Source of the DNA: Dolomedes plantarius
Lineage: Eukaryota > Arthropoda > Arachnida > Araneae > Dolomedidae
NCBI GenBank assembly: GCA_907164885.2
Contig: OU015492.1
Coordinates: 205,216,009-205,280,008, forward strand
Reading direction: 5' to 3'
DNA length: 64,000 bases
This document shows positions 10,790 to 22,938 of this stretch, piece after piece. The notes beneath the pieces are model-generated. The model had not been told where the DNA came from and ran no database searches. It saw only the letters and a program-made list of their open reading frames with translations. How positions within the stretch are numbered: position 1 is the stretch's first letter; each line of letters opens with the position of its first letter. The position numbers were made by a program, and so were the translations under genes.

Positions 10790-12532
10790 CAGGGTGTAAC
10801 GAAACTCTTGGGCAAAACTTTAAGGGGTGATAGTACACATCGAGACAAACAATATTATATAGGAAACTTAGGGTCCCAAACGTCTTCCAAAGGAGATAGA
10901 CCCCATTAAAGTTTAGGGTACAAAATTTCAAATGATCATAAAAAACGGGAAAATTTGTCGATTCGTTTGCTGTTTTCGCTTAAATTATTCTTTATGTCAA
11001 GATTTTCTGGAAAATAAATTTTAAAGATAAAGTCAAACAAAATGCCGATAGAGGGCGCTTTAGACTTTGGAGTAACAAACAACTATTTTTTACTGTTATT
11101 TTTTGTATCAGATTAAATGCTTTCAAAAGCTTAGACTTAAACTTAAATTTTGAGCTCAAAATCTGAATCGTTGGGGGTGGTTATGTCGCGAAAACTCAAC
11201 AGTGTTCAGGAGGTGAAATTTGAACCCCCTCCTCCCCTGTACTCAGTTCAGTTATTCACGATTTTGGATGCTCGGTCGTAGACCAGGCAGCAACTATTAC
11301 CCACTAAACGTAAAATAAACGAGAGAGGGATGACAAAAATGTGTGGGCCGGAATTATCCACGATCATTTGATCGGGCCATATCTTTTGCCAAGGCGCTTG
11401 GACGGCGGAACGTATCTGGTATTCCTACAAGAGGTGCTTCCAGTTCTGCTGCAAAGTGTTCCAGCCAACATAAAGGCTCGTATGTGGTTCCAACATGATG
11501 GAGCGCCTGCACATTTCAGCGCAAATGTGAGAAGTGCATTGGATACAGCATATCCAGGGCGATGGATTGGACAGGGTGGTCCGGTAAATTGGTCGGCACG
11601 CTCGCCTGACCTCTCCTGTCTAGACTTCTTCCTCTGGGGCCATATGAAGAGTCTTGTTTACGCAAGACCTGTCGACTCCAACGAGGAACTGGTTGCGAGA
11701 ATTGCCGTCGTAGCAGGCGATATCCGGGAGATGCCCGGGGTATTTGCTAATGTTCGAAAGTCCCTCCGCCGGCGGTGTGAGGCCTGCATCCTTGCTGGTG
11801 GGCGCTCTTTCTAGCAGTTTTTGTGATTCCACAAGAAAATCATGCGTGCACCATTTTCTACGTGTCATCATTCATTCAACCTTCAATCATGCGCACGACG
11901 GGAGTACATCAAATTGTTTTTTTTTTATTTGGAGAGGAGAAATTGCTCATGTCTAGTATTATGAATAAATTTTTTAATTTTTTCATCCCACTCTAGTTTA
12001 TTTTAAATCTAGGAGGTAGTAGTTGCTGCCTGGTCTACGACACAAAGTCCTACGACACCAAGATCGGGAATAACTGAACTCTGTTCAGGAGGGAGGGAGT
12101 TTCAAATTTCAACTCCTGAACACAATTCCATTTGCGTTACTTAACCACCCCCAACGAATCAGATTTTGAGCTCAAAATTTAAGTTTAAGGTTAAGCTTTT
12201 GAAAGCATTTAATGTGATAAAAAAAATAACGGTAAAAAATAGTTGTTCGTTACTCCAAAGCGTAAAGCGCCCTCTATCGACATTTTTTTAACTTTATCTT
12301 TACATTTATTTTTCAAGAAAAAACTGACAAAAAGAATAATTAGCTAAAACCGCTAACGAATTGACCCATTTTTTCGTTTTTTATAATCATTTGAAATTTC
12401 GGACCCTAAACTTTAATGGCGTCTATCTCCTTTGGAAGACGTTTGGGACCCTAAGTTTCTTATATAATATTGCTTGTCTTGATGTGTACTATCACCCCTT
12501 AAAGTTTTGCCCACGAGTTTCGTTACACCCTG
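10790..12532 (+). mobile_element. Mariner-type element with about 530-bp inverted arms
   Basis: The innermost level of the nest. The ends read CAGGGTGTAACGAAACTC on the left and CAGGGTGTAACGAAACTCG on the other strand at the right, with TA on each side and (TA)n arrays beyond. The inverted similarity runs far past ordinary TIRs: 10790-11320 pairs with about 11996-12532, with scattered substitutions. Only the C-terminal half of a transposase lies between the arms. The structure fits a deleted, fold-back-type derivative that needs transposase from elsewhere. Confidence 0.88.
11341..11814 (+). pseudogene. Mariner-type transposase, C-terminal half only
   Basis: A 157-residue open frame with the second and third catalytic acidic residues of a mariner-type transposase: Asp in WFQHDGAPAH and Asp in SPDLSCLDFFLWG. 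The segment PGRWIGQGGPVNW between them is characteristic of a widespread arthropod group. I count 41 residues between the two Asp, so this is also DD41D, yet it shares little sequence with the 7818 family. The DNA-binding domain and the first catalytic Asp are absent because the left inverted arm ends 20 bp upstream, so the protein cannot catalyse transposition alone. No start codon is expected; the frame is a fragment. Confidence 0.87.
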
Positions 12533-12602
12533 TATATGTATATGTATATATATATATGTATATATTTATATATATATATATGTATATGTATATATGTATA
12601 TG

Positions 12603-12636
<34 letters not shown>

Positions 12637-12730
12637 TATATATACATATATATATATATATATAAATATATATATACATATATATATATATAAATATATA
12701 TATACATATATATATATATTTATATATATA

Positions 12731-12806
<76 letters not shown>

Positions 12807-12815
12807 TATATATAT

Positions 12816-12898
<83 letters not shown>
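12533..12898. repeat. (TA)n microsatellite, right of the nested mariner
   Basis: About 366 bp of TA with sparse CA, TT and GA interruptions, continuous with the TA at the mariner end. Confidence 0.95.
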
Positions 12899-12899
<1 letters not shown>

Positions 12900-13068
12900 C
12901 TTTGAGTTCTCTTTCTGGGCCACACTAATACTTGCTTTGGGCCGCGGGTTGGACATCCCTGGTCTAAATGGTAATCGAGTTCTCTCCTAGTGTTTCGTAG
13001 CATATCAGGCGGTATTAAACGTTTCTGCTTGGGGATTCATTAAATCCGTTTAGTATAAACAAAAAATT

Positions 13069-13236
13069 GAAACTGTGGATGAGTTGAAGAAGCGTATCAT
13101 TCAAGAAATTCGAGTAATAACTCCTGATATGCCACGAAACACTTGGAGAGAACTGGATTACCATTTAGACGTTTGTCGTGCTACAAAAGGTGCACACATC
13201 GGAATCTATGATACTATGATTGGAATCTATGACTGA
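13069..13236 (+). pseudogene. Mariner-type transposase C-terminus in the fold-back arm
   Basis: Fifty-five codons and a stop with the pattern ETVDELKKRIIQEI then CRATKGAHIGIYD. This matches the end of mariner-type transposases, where a TVEELK-like helix precedes a short Cys-containing tail. It runs from the loop into the right arm; the left arm carries the inverted copy of part of it, interrupted by the hAT. It shows which transposon end was duplicated to make the fold-back. Confidence 0.65.
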
Positions 13237-13349
13237 TATTTAAACTTGGTCAGATGTTCTTTCTATTTAAATAATTTTTTAAAAATTCTAATGGGTAGTT
13301 CCGTAAAAATAAGTCATGACTTTCGGATACCTTTAGACAGGACACCTTG

Positions 13350-13824
13350 TATTTCTGAGGCCCGTTGAACCAGTTCATGTTATTTTACGTTAAACTGGAA
13401 GTTAAAATTAAAGATAAGTAAAAAAAAAAATAGTCCTTAAGATAGTTAGTTCTACGTGCCCAAAATGTTCTGATAAAGACATTTGATTCATTTTGCCCCT
13501 TAATAAAACGCTGCCAAATTGGGTATTTTATTTTTGGGAGTCTTTGTACCTTCTTTTGAAGGCGATATCAGGTCTTTAACTGCTGCTGTTGCGTCTGCCG
13601 GTTACTCAAGTTTTCCCTTCCCAGCTTTGTTGTTAAGGTTGGTGTGTACTAACCAATTGGATTCTCTCAATTCAGTGTTAACCTATGGAGAAAATTTCTT
13701 TACTATTTACAACTACATAAATGCTGAAAATAAAATAAAAATGGTATTTTCAGATAGTCTTAACCTTTCTGCACCTTGCAACAGGATTCATTTTATATAT
13801 CTGTGTTTGCTGTGCAAAGGAAGT
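13350..13824. other. Unassigned sequence
   Basis: No recognised gene. A 134-residue frame running 13519-13923 continues into the LTR and has no family-like motif. Confidence 0.45.
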
Positions 13825-14330
13825 TGTAGGGTTCGCGTGTTGCTCAGATGCAAATTTCTGGTAGCTGCGCAGTGCAGGCCAGTCGAAGTGAGTTCAGAAC
13901 AGGTGTCTGGTCTATTTAAGTGACACACGCTGAGTTGGGAAGGGCCCAAGAAGGGAGTGGAGATTTGCACGGTAGTGCGTTACGCTATTAGTAGAGATAC
14001 GAAAGAGTCGAGAAAAGTTAGATTGAAGGTGATAGCAGTATTTAACTGATGGAGCACGTATTAGTATTTAGCCTAGGTGGTGCACGAGTTCGATAGTTAT
14101 TTCAGAGCCCGATGGTTACGGGTATTGTTAGTGAACGTATATTTTGTCTGAAAGGGTTCGTTACGACTTTAAAGTTCAGTTTCTTAGTACCGCAAGTTGC
14201 GGTACTGTTGTGTTATTATTTGAAGCCCCAAGTCGGTCTATGTTAGTCTACCTCTACGTAGAAAATAAAGGAATTATTTATATTTATGCCTATTACTTTA
14301 TAGTGTGCCTGGACCGTTAGAGGATTCACA
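13825..14330 (+). repeat. LTR-like copy, plus orientation
   Basis: A segment of about 506 bp beginning TGTAGGGTTCGCG and ending GGATTCACA, with a TATA-like CTATTTAAG near 13912 and AATAAA at 14264-14269, so promoter and poly(A) signals are in LTR order. An inverted homologous copy lies at 18430-18936. Similarity continues about 30 bp past the end (GGGTAAATAAGAAATAG), so some internal sequence of the element may be attached. No target duplication was found. Confidence 0.65.
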
Positions 14331-15232
14331 GGGTAAATAAGAAATAGAACCATATAAAGTTAATGTCCAAAATGGGCTAAAATGAATTATCTAGCCAGGC
14401 ATGTTTGAAAAATCAAGGGCTACTGCAGGGTACAGAAAGCTAAGTCCAATTCCTCTCCTAAATATTTTTATTCATCAGGGAAAATTTTGGATATGTGAAA
14501 CAAAACGCAAACATGTGAGTATTAAAGGGGTTATGTCCCAAGCAAGGACTTAACACTATTTACTCAACACAAATAAAATTTAAAAAAATTGCTTAAAACA
14601 TTAAAAATTAAACTTAAAAAAAACTGATTTTACAAAAATGCTGGTTTTTTTTTTTTCAATCCTGTTTTTCTCAAAACTACAATTTTGGACTTGATATTAT
14701 TTACCCTGCAAACAAAGAAATTTCATCCATCAAAGGAATTTATGAACGTTGGAAACACACTCTGCCATATTTTTCCATCGAATAATTTAAATTAAAAAAA
14801 ATATTATTTGCATTTATTTAGAAAAACGAAAAATGACCCCAGGTGCAAAATTTCTTTCTCTATTACAGAGTACAATTAAAAAAAAATCTTTATATCCAAG
14901 TCGGCAATCATTGGACACATTTTCTCCATAGGTTAACATTGAGGTGAGTGAATCCTTTAGGGTTAGTACACAGCATCCTTTAAACCATTAAATGTTTTAG
15001 ACAGATTTTTCTCCCATCTTGTAAAAGGTTGGCAACGGATTATTAAAAGTGTTCAAAAGTATCCCAGATAATCCGTTTTAATTTTTACCTTCCACTTCCT
15101 GAGGACCCTGACTCTTGAATTTATTTTAACGAGTTTGTCCCAAGAATGAAAAAGTCTATGTCCGTCGTAAACATGAAAAATTTTACAGAAATTTCCCAAA
15201 AGTAAATTTAAGCTTAGGAACAATTCCTACTA
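14331..15232. other. Unassigned AT-rich sequence
   Basis: No gene or terminus recognised beyond the about 30 bp shared with the LTR copy at 18400. Confidence 0.45.
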
Positions 15233-15265
15233 TTTCAATTCCTACTATTAGTTCACACTCTCTCT

Positions 15266-15604
15266 ATATATATCTTGTTCAAATTTTCAATCGTTAATAA
15301 AATACTTTTTATTCATCCACTCAAGTTCAAATACATTTTTTAAAACTTGTAGTGGATGACACTTGATGTTAATACAGTTTTTTCAAATATTAATTCATTA
15401 ATTAAATTTAATTAATCAATTTTAGTTTTAGACCATATATATCTTGTTCAAATTTTCAATCGTTAATAAAAGTACTTTTTATTCATCCACTCAAGTTCAA
15501 ATACATTTTTTTTAAACTTGTAGTGGATGACACTTCATGTTAATACAGTTTTTTCAAATATTAATTCATTAATTAAATTTAATTAATCAATTTTAGTTTT
15601 AGAC
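15266..15604. repeat. 169-bp tandem duplication
   Basis: Two copies starting about 15266 and 15435, almost identical. Each contains TATCTTGTTCAAATTTTC and ends TTAGTTTTAGACC. Confidence 0.9.
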
Positions 15605-15649
15605 CTAGAGCTTCTCTTGCTCTTGAATAGTAATTTCCCTCTTGTTACT

Positions 15650-15735
15650 GTGTAAACAGTAGCACTGCGGTATCGCGGGCTTCTCCCGTCCTGTAGGTTG
15701 CGAGATCGAATCCCCAACCTGACAAACTTTTTCTC
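15650..15735 (+). ncRNA. tRNA-like SINE head (candidate)
   Basis: An A-box-like GCGGTATCGCGGGC and a B-box-like AGATCGAATCC lie at tRNA-like spacing, followed by a T-run that could stop polymerase III. A proper cloverleaf could not be drawn and the acceptor arm does not pair, so it is not a tRNA gene. Confidence 0.4.
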
Positions 15736-15822
15736 TCTCTTTCCCCCCCTCCTAATCTCGCACAGTAGGCAAGGTTCTGGAAAGCAACCCTTTTTTTCAA
15801 TTCCTACTATTAGTTCACACTC

Positions 15823-17375
<1,553 letters not shown>

Positions 17376-18429
17376 CATTGAACTTTTACGGGTTTACATT
17401 AGAGGACAGGGGCAGATAACCTTCACATTCCAGATTTAACCAGAAGCAAAAACTTCATGTTGAATTACAAAAATATTTTAAACTGATGCTGCAGCAATAT
17501 TAAAATTATAAATCCTACACCAGAAAATGATGTGTTGGATAAAAAATTTACTTGTGCTTCCAAGGCTGATTAAATCTAGTTCTGCCATTTCTCATTAATT
17601 TGTCATCTATGTAATAAAAAATTAATTGAAAATCATCATGATTTTGTTAGTATTTACCGATGGTTACATTCAATATTTTTGTCATCATCCATTCTTTTTA
17701 AAATTTATCTTTCGTATAACTTAGTCACACTATTCGCAGCAAAACAAACGATTTTGAATTTAAGATATAATGTACTCAAAATTTAAGAGTTTTTCAGGGA
17801 TGAATTAGGCGATAATTAAGTGCTATAACTCAATTGAAATAGAATGTAAATCCTTTGACCTTTTCTGCCATTATTCTAAGGCCTCCTTTTAAATTTAATT
17901 TGAATGTAGACATGAATTTTTTCTTGCTTTTAATTTCATCGTAGATGTGGAATTCATTTGCTTTTAATTGTAGTGTAGCCACAAAGTGATTTCACTTTCA
18001 TTAATATTCAGTTCATGAGGTTCTGCGGTGAATCCTGGAGAAAACGAATTCGGTTCAACGATGATTCTTACATTTCGCACGAACTCGTTCCTGAAATTTT
18101 CACAGGAGATTATGAATTACACGATGCGTGAAATTTAACTTGACATTTCTTAAATTTTTTTTCACTTCCTTTTCTGCGACATTTCGATCTTGTCCTGCAA
18201 CATTTATGTCTTTAAGAGCATCATTTCGGGTAACAAACAACGCGATAGTTCATTTTTTTCAATTTTCATTTAAATTTTTTTTTTTTTTTTAGCAGGGTCC
18301 TTCTATCGACATTTCGGAAGAAATGTCATGAAACCTCTTACTATGTATTTCGCAGGACATTTCTATCCGTTTAAAATTGAAAAAATGTTTGCTGTGACAT
18401 TTATATGGTTCTATTTCTTATTTACCCAG
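17376..18429. other. Unassigned AT-rich sequence
   Basis: No gene or element end recognised until the inverted LTR-like copy. Confidence 0.45.
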
Positions 18430-18936
18430 TGAATCCTCTAACGGTCCAGTCACACTATAAAGTAAGAGGCATAAATATAAATAATTCCTTTATTTTCTAC
18501 GTAGAGGTAGACTAACATAGACCCACTTGGGGCTTCAAATAATAACACAACAGTATCGCAACTTGCGGTACTAAGAAACTGAACTTTAAAGTCGTAATGA
18601 ACCCTTTCAGGCAGAATATACGTACCCTAACAATACTCGTAACCACCGGGCTCTGAAATAACTATCGAAATTGTGCAGCCACCTAGGCTAAATACTAATA
18701 CGTGCTCTATCAGTTAAATACCGCTATCGCCTTCAATCTAACTTCTCTCGACTCTTGCGTATCCCTCCTAATAGCGTAACGCACTACCGTACTAATCTCC
18801 ACTCCCTTCTTGGGCTCTTGCCAACTCAGCGTGTGTCAGTTAAATAGACCAGACCCATGCTCTGAACTCCCTTCGACTGGCCTGCACTGCGCAGCTACCA
18901 GAAATTTGCAGCTAAGCAACACGCGAACCCTACACA
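18430..18936 (-). repeat. LTR-like copy, minus orientation
   Basis: Inverted homologue of 13825-14330, about 507 bp, with the poly(A) signal as TTTATT at 18489-18494. It and its partner face inward with about 4 kb between them. The about 30 bp beyond the LTR end are also shared. The rest of the intervening DNA is not similar, so this is not one long inverted duplication. Confidence 0.65.
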
Positions 18937-20920
18937 TAATTCCTTTAAAGCGTGGCGTGGGGAAAAAATATTTCCTGCGGAACTTTAACAGACAATTTTC
19001 TTGATATTTTCTGCGACATTTTGGGTGGGATTTCATACTGTACTTTAAGTGAAATTGAATTTTGGGCAGCATTTCGTAACAACATACAAGATAATTTGCC
19101 CGAAATTTCAGGCACTCACTTCCAAAATTATGTTTACAAAAGCACCTGCCGGATAAAGAGTGTGAGTGTTACGGGTCGCACAAGGGTTGGTGGACTGCAG
19201 TTCGATTATCCTTGCTGTAGAGAGTAGTGTATCGTCACGTGTTTTGTGCGGTTCACACGATCTGCGAAGAGCCTTCCACAGCTGCAAGATTTAAAAAACC
19301 ACAAGCCATGCGTATCCCTGCATTCTAAAATTCTGCGGGGGATTAAAAAACGATATCAACAAATGCCGCCAGAGTTTTTGGGCCTGAAAGTTAATCCCAG
19401 GCATAGCGGTTTCTTTAGCAAGCTGTGGGGGTAACTGTTTGGAAAACAGAAGCGTCTCCCATCACCGTCGTAAAGCTATCTTTCTTAGCGATAGCTATAT
19501 GAGACTTTGCCACTGGAATGTAATAAAGTTTTGAAATTAAGAAGAGCTGTCAGCCGATAATCTGCCGACCCCCGGTTTTAGGAAAGCAATTTCTAAGAAG
19601 ATGACCGCCACCGAAGTTTTCAAGCCGCGAGATAGTCAGAGAGTTGGAGAATTTGAGGGAGATTGTCATGTAACATCCGAGCTAGGCAGACGTGATTTTT
19701 GGAAGCTCCTGTTGAGAGCATGGTCTGGGAGCGTACGCTGTGAATCTGAACTTAAATTAATTGAATATGTTGTATTTGTTTAATGTTTAATTTTTTTTAT
19801 AAATACACTTCCTTGTTAAGTTTCTGTTTAAAGAATTGGCCTTTTCATTATAATAAGGACTCTGTCTTTCTTGGTCGTGAATGCAGTAATAGTAATTTGA
19901 AAACAAGCCTCAGAGAACTGCCTTAACAACCTATCGTGATGCCACAGTAAAAAGAAATATATCTCATGTCCTTTATTTTAGCCTGAAGAAGACTATTTTA
20001 AATTACAAAGCAGTTGCAGTCAAATGTTGATTTGAGGACAGGTAGCATAAGTTTTGCAATTCAAAAAGACACAATAATTTTAAAAAATGCATTTTTATAT
20101 CTCTTTGTTATGTATACTGCACTACAAAAATGTATTAAATTTGCAGTTTAAAAAAATGATGAGTGATATTTACTCCCTGTTTACACGAATAATGATAATC
20201 TATAAAGTGTTTTGTTATTTTAAATATTGGCTAAAACCCCTATTGATTGCACATCTCATTTAAAACTTTGCATTTTTTCTCCGGTTCTGCTAAATAGAAG
20301 TAAACACTTAACAACTTTAATCTGATACCCCCACTCTTAATTGGCAACCAAAAGACCTCATTCCTGGATTCTTCCTCTAATCTGTAGTATTCCACGTATT
20401 TTCAGTTGTTGACGCTTTTGTTTCTAATCAGATCCCATTGTGATACGTGACCGAGGTCTTAATCTTTCTTGTGGGATATATTGATTCATTCTCATTTGAA
20501 GAATGAGGAATGGCGGTTAATCAGAGATCCTCATACAAACTTATTTTAAGATACGTTTATAGATTTCTCCCAGTTTTTTGATTTTCATTACTACAAGACA
20601 TGGAAAAAATAACTGTGTGAACATTATATGCTGTAAAACTGAAACCGTTTTCTCATTTAGAACAAATTTTGTGAACTGGATACATAAAAAAAATGTGAAA
20701 AATTATGATCTAGTGCTGTTTAGTCTTTGGTTTCTTATACTATGTATGCCCATATATATGTATCTATAATTAAATCTATTTATTAGTCTATCTATCTATC
20801 TATGTATATATTCTGACATGCATATTAGAAAGAAGATTTATTAATATTTTGAATAGATGTGGATTTTTTAGACAAGTAAATAAATTAATATTTCCCTTTA
20901 ATTAGGAGAGTATAGCAATG
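18937..20920. other. Unassigned sequence
   Basis: No gene recognised. 19130-19780 is clearly less AT-rich than its surroundings and has several 60-90-residue plus-strand frames (18952-19227, 19246-19434, 19601-19783), none with a recognisable motif and each stopped quickly. A (TCTA)n run lies near 20787-20805. Confidence 0.4.
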
Positions 20921-21348
20921 TAAAAATAAAATAAACAAATCAAACTAACAAAATTAAAAAGCGAGCATAGACTGCCAAACAAGTTAACTTAAAACCTACC
21001 CTAGCAATGAAAACATAAAACTTTTCAATAAACGATTGCGCAGTTGCTTCATATCCTTATATCGAAAATGGACAAATATAAGGATATGAAGCAACTGCGC
21101 AGTCGTTTATTGAAAAGTTTAATGTTTTCATTGCTAGGGTAGGTTTTAAGTTAACTTGTATTTTTAGTTATATTTGTCCATTTTCAGTATAAGGATATGA
21201 AGCAACTTCGCAATCGTTTATTGAAAAGTTTTATGTTTTCATTGCTGGGGTAGGTTTTAAGTTAACTTGTTTGGCAGTCTATGCTCTCTTTTTAATTTTG
21301 TTAGTTTGATTTGTTTATTTTATTTTTATATTTTTAGTTATATTTGAA
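20921..21348. mobile_element. Fold-back element with a duplicated arm
   Basis: The arm 20921-21074 is the inverted complement of 21175-21328. Shared landmarks are AGACTGCCAAACAAGTTAAC and GCAATGAAAACATAAAAC. The middle, 21077-21162, is a second, shortened copy of the right arm. TATTTTTAGTTATATTTG occurs at the end of both right-arm copies, so the right arm was duplicated in tandem. No coding frame and no clear target duplication. Confidence 0.75.
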
Positions 21349-21844
21349 GTATAGCAACTCATATTTTAGAAAAATTGAAACACCAGTCTTCCCTAAAAGC
21401 AGATATGATTAAGTTGACCTTGACATATTACATACTTAAGGATTTGTTTTAAAAAACCCTAAATAGCGCAAGATGACAGGTTAAAACTTTAAGTCTTTTA
21501 ATGGGAGATGAAAAAAACTGTAATGTAAATGGAGTTCATTAATCTTTAAATCAAAAATGGGTATTATATATTCTATCTGGTCAATGTGATAAATAGTTTT
21601 ATTTATTAAAATTCAAAGGTGAGGTCCATTAAAATTGTAAAACCATTTCCAAAAGGTACTTCTAACGGCACTAAAGCTTCCTATATCTATGAAATATGTA
21701 CAGCAATTTACTTATCTGAAAAGATTTAAATTAATAAATAAAATGAACTATTAGAGCATGTTCTGGCACTTTGCAATCAGAAAATACAGGCAGTCTTTAT
21801 TAAAAATTGCAACTACGAGAGACGTCAAAATGTGATAGATGTTA
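21349..21844. other. Unassigned AT-rich sequence
   Basis: Nothing recognised. Confidence 0.45.
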
Positions 21845-22209
21845 TCTATATAAATAAAGCAGAGTGTCTCTATGTATGTATGCATGTATGTATGTATATA
21901 TGTATATAACGTATACAAATCTACATTTCTTGACGAATCTGGTTGAAACTTCGTATACTTATGTTTTGAAGCCTGGAGATAATTCTAAGATTAGTTTGGA
22001 GGCTTTAAAATAGTTTTAAAGATATTTTAATTCTAAAAGTACTTCACCGCTTCACTCATCCTGAGAAAACATGGCCGACATATCTCCCGTATGGTGCAGC
22101 CATCTGTTGGCAGTGACGGGAATGAAAATTGACGGGAATTTAACGGGGAATTGACGGGAGCATTTGTATGGCTGTGGGGCCCGAGCATAGCCGGGCGAAG
22201 CCCGGCTAG
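21845..22209 (+). mobile_element. Non-autonomous Helitron
   Basis: Begins TCTATATAAATAAAGCAG after an A and ends with the hairpin CCGGGCGAAGCCCGG directly followed by CTAG and then T. The 5' TC, 3' hairpin, CTRR end and A|T insertion site are the Helitron signature. At 365 bp it has no Rep/helicase and must move in trans. Confidence 0.88.
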
Positions 22210-22938
22210 TCAGTAATAAAACAAAACAAAACTCTCAATTCTATCAAATAGGACTGCACCCTTAATACTTCAGCATTGATATCTGTACTTAGGCGTGAAT
22301 TTAGGAATGTGGATTTGATGTACAATAATTCATCAAAGGATATTTCCTAACTAAAAAAATTTAGAGAAACATTTTGATTATCAAAGGTATTATTCTTTTT
22401 CTGCGTTTCAGTTTCCTATTCATATTCTGATAATTTTTACTATAATACTGTTTCCCAAGCCTGAAAACTATGCTGAAAAAAATTTCACTTTTGTTACTTC
22501 TTGACAAAATGTAAGAAAAGAGTGCACTACAATTTTGTATTTGTCTTCGGACCTAATTAAAGCATGATTAAATGACATACTGTTAATTAAATAGAGACAG
22601 ATTTTCTGTTTCAAGACTTTAAGAGTTAACTTCCATTCAAGAAGAAAAAAAATAATGCTCACGCAATCTAAGAACAAACGATCATCAATTAACAAATTGC
22701 TGCGATCTATTTCAGAGGAAATTTACGTGGAGAAAGCATTCTTGTTAACAAAGAAATATTTATTAGAAAAAAGCGAAAAAAATGTAAGAAAATCTTTTAA
22801 TTTAATTTATTAATGCCTTTTATATCGTAAACCATCTTAAGGAGGGGGATTACAAGGTTGTTAGAAGGGGCTCAGCCTGTCACCCCCCCTTGCTAGCCTC
22901 TAACTACAGTTCTGCATTGCCGTTGGAATTATTTACAG
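22210..22938. other. Unassigned AT-rich sequence
   Basis: Nothing recognised. Confidence 0.45.

Larger units (their letters stand above)
9369..12961. mobile_element. hAT-like element nested in the fold-back element
   Basis: The left end begins CAGGGGTGTCCAACC and the right end, read on the other strand, CAGGGATGTCCAACC: 14 of 15 match. The 8 bp outside are TTCTAAAT on the left (9361-9368) and GTCTAAAT on the right (12962-12969), a hAT-sized target duplication with one change, and the broken arm of the outer element rejoins across it. The interior holds two (TA)n arrays, an unassigned GC-richer block and a nested mariner. No hAT transposase is visible, so it is non-autonomous. Confidence 0.8.
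9179..13349 (+). mobile_element. Mariner-derived fold-back element, split by a hAT insertion
   Basis: The outermost level of a three-level nest. The left end (AAGGGTGTCCTGG at 9181) and the right end (CCAGGACACC-type, complement of AAGGTGTCCTGTC) form inverted arms of about 245 bp. The left arm runs 9181-9368 and resumes at 12962-13015 after the hAT insertion; the right arm is about 13105-13349. A loop of about 90 bp lies between. Removing the hAT and one target duplication leaves about 570 bp. TA adjoins both outer ends, though the exact left base is uncertain. The right arm codes for the C-terminus of a mariner transposase, so the arms came from one transposon end. Confidence 0.8.
15233..15822. 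mobile_element. SINE-like insertion flanked by 28-bp direct repeats
   Basis: A perfect 28-bp direct repeat, starting TTTCAATTCCTACTATTAG, lies at 15233-15260 and 15795-15822. That length is typical of target-primed reverse transcription. The 534-bp insert consists of two 169-bp tandem units followed by a tRNA-like block at about 15650-15735 containing GCGGTATCGCGGGC and GAGATCGAATCCCC. The right end carries a T-run, so the orientation is unclear. Confidence 0.6.
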
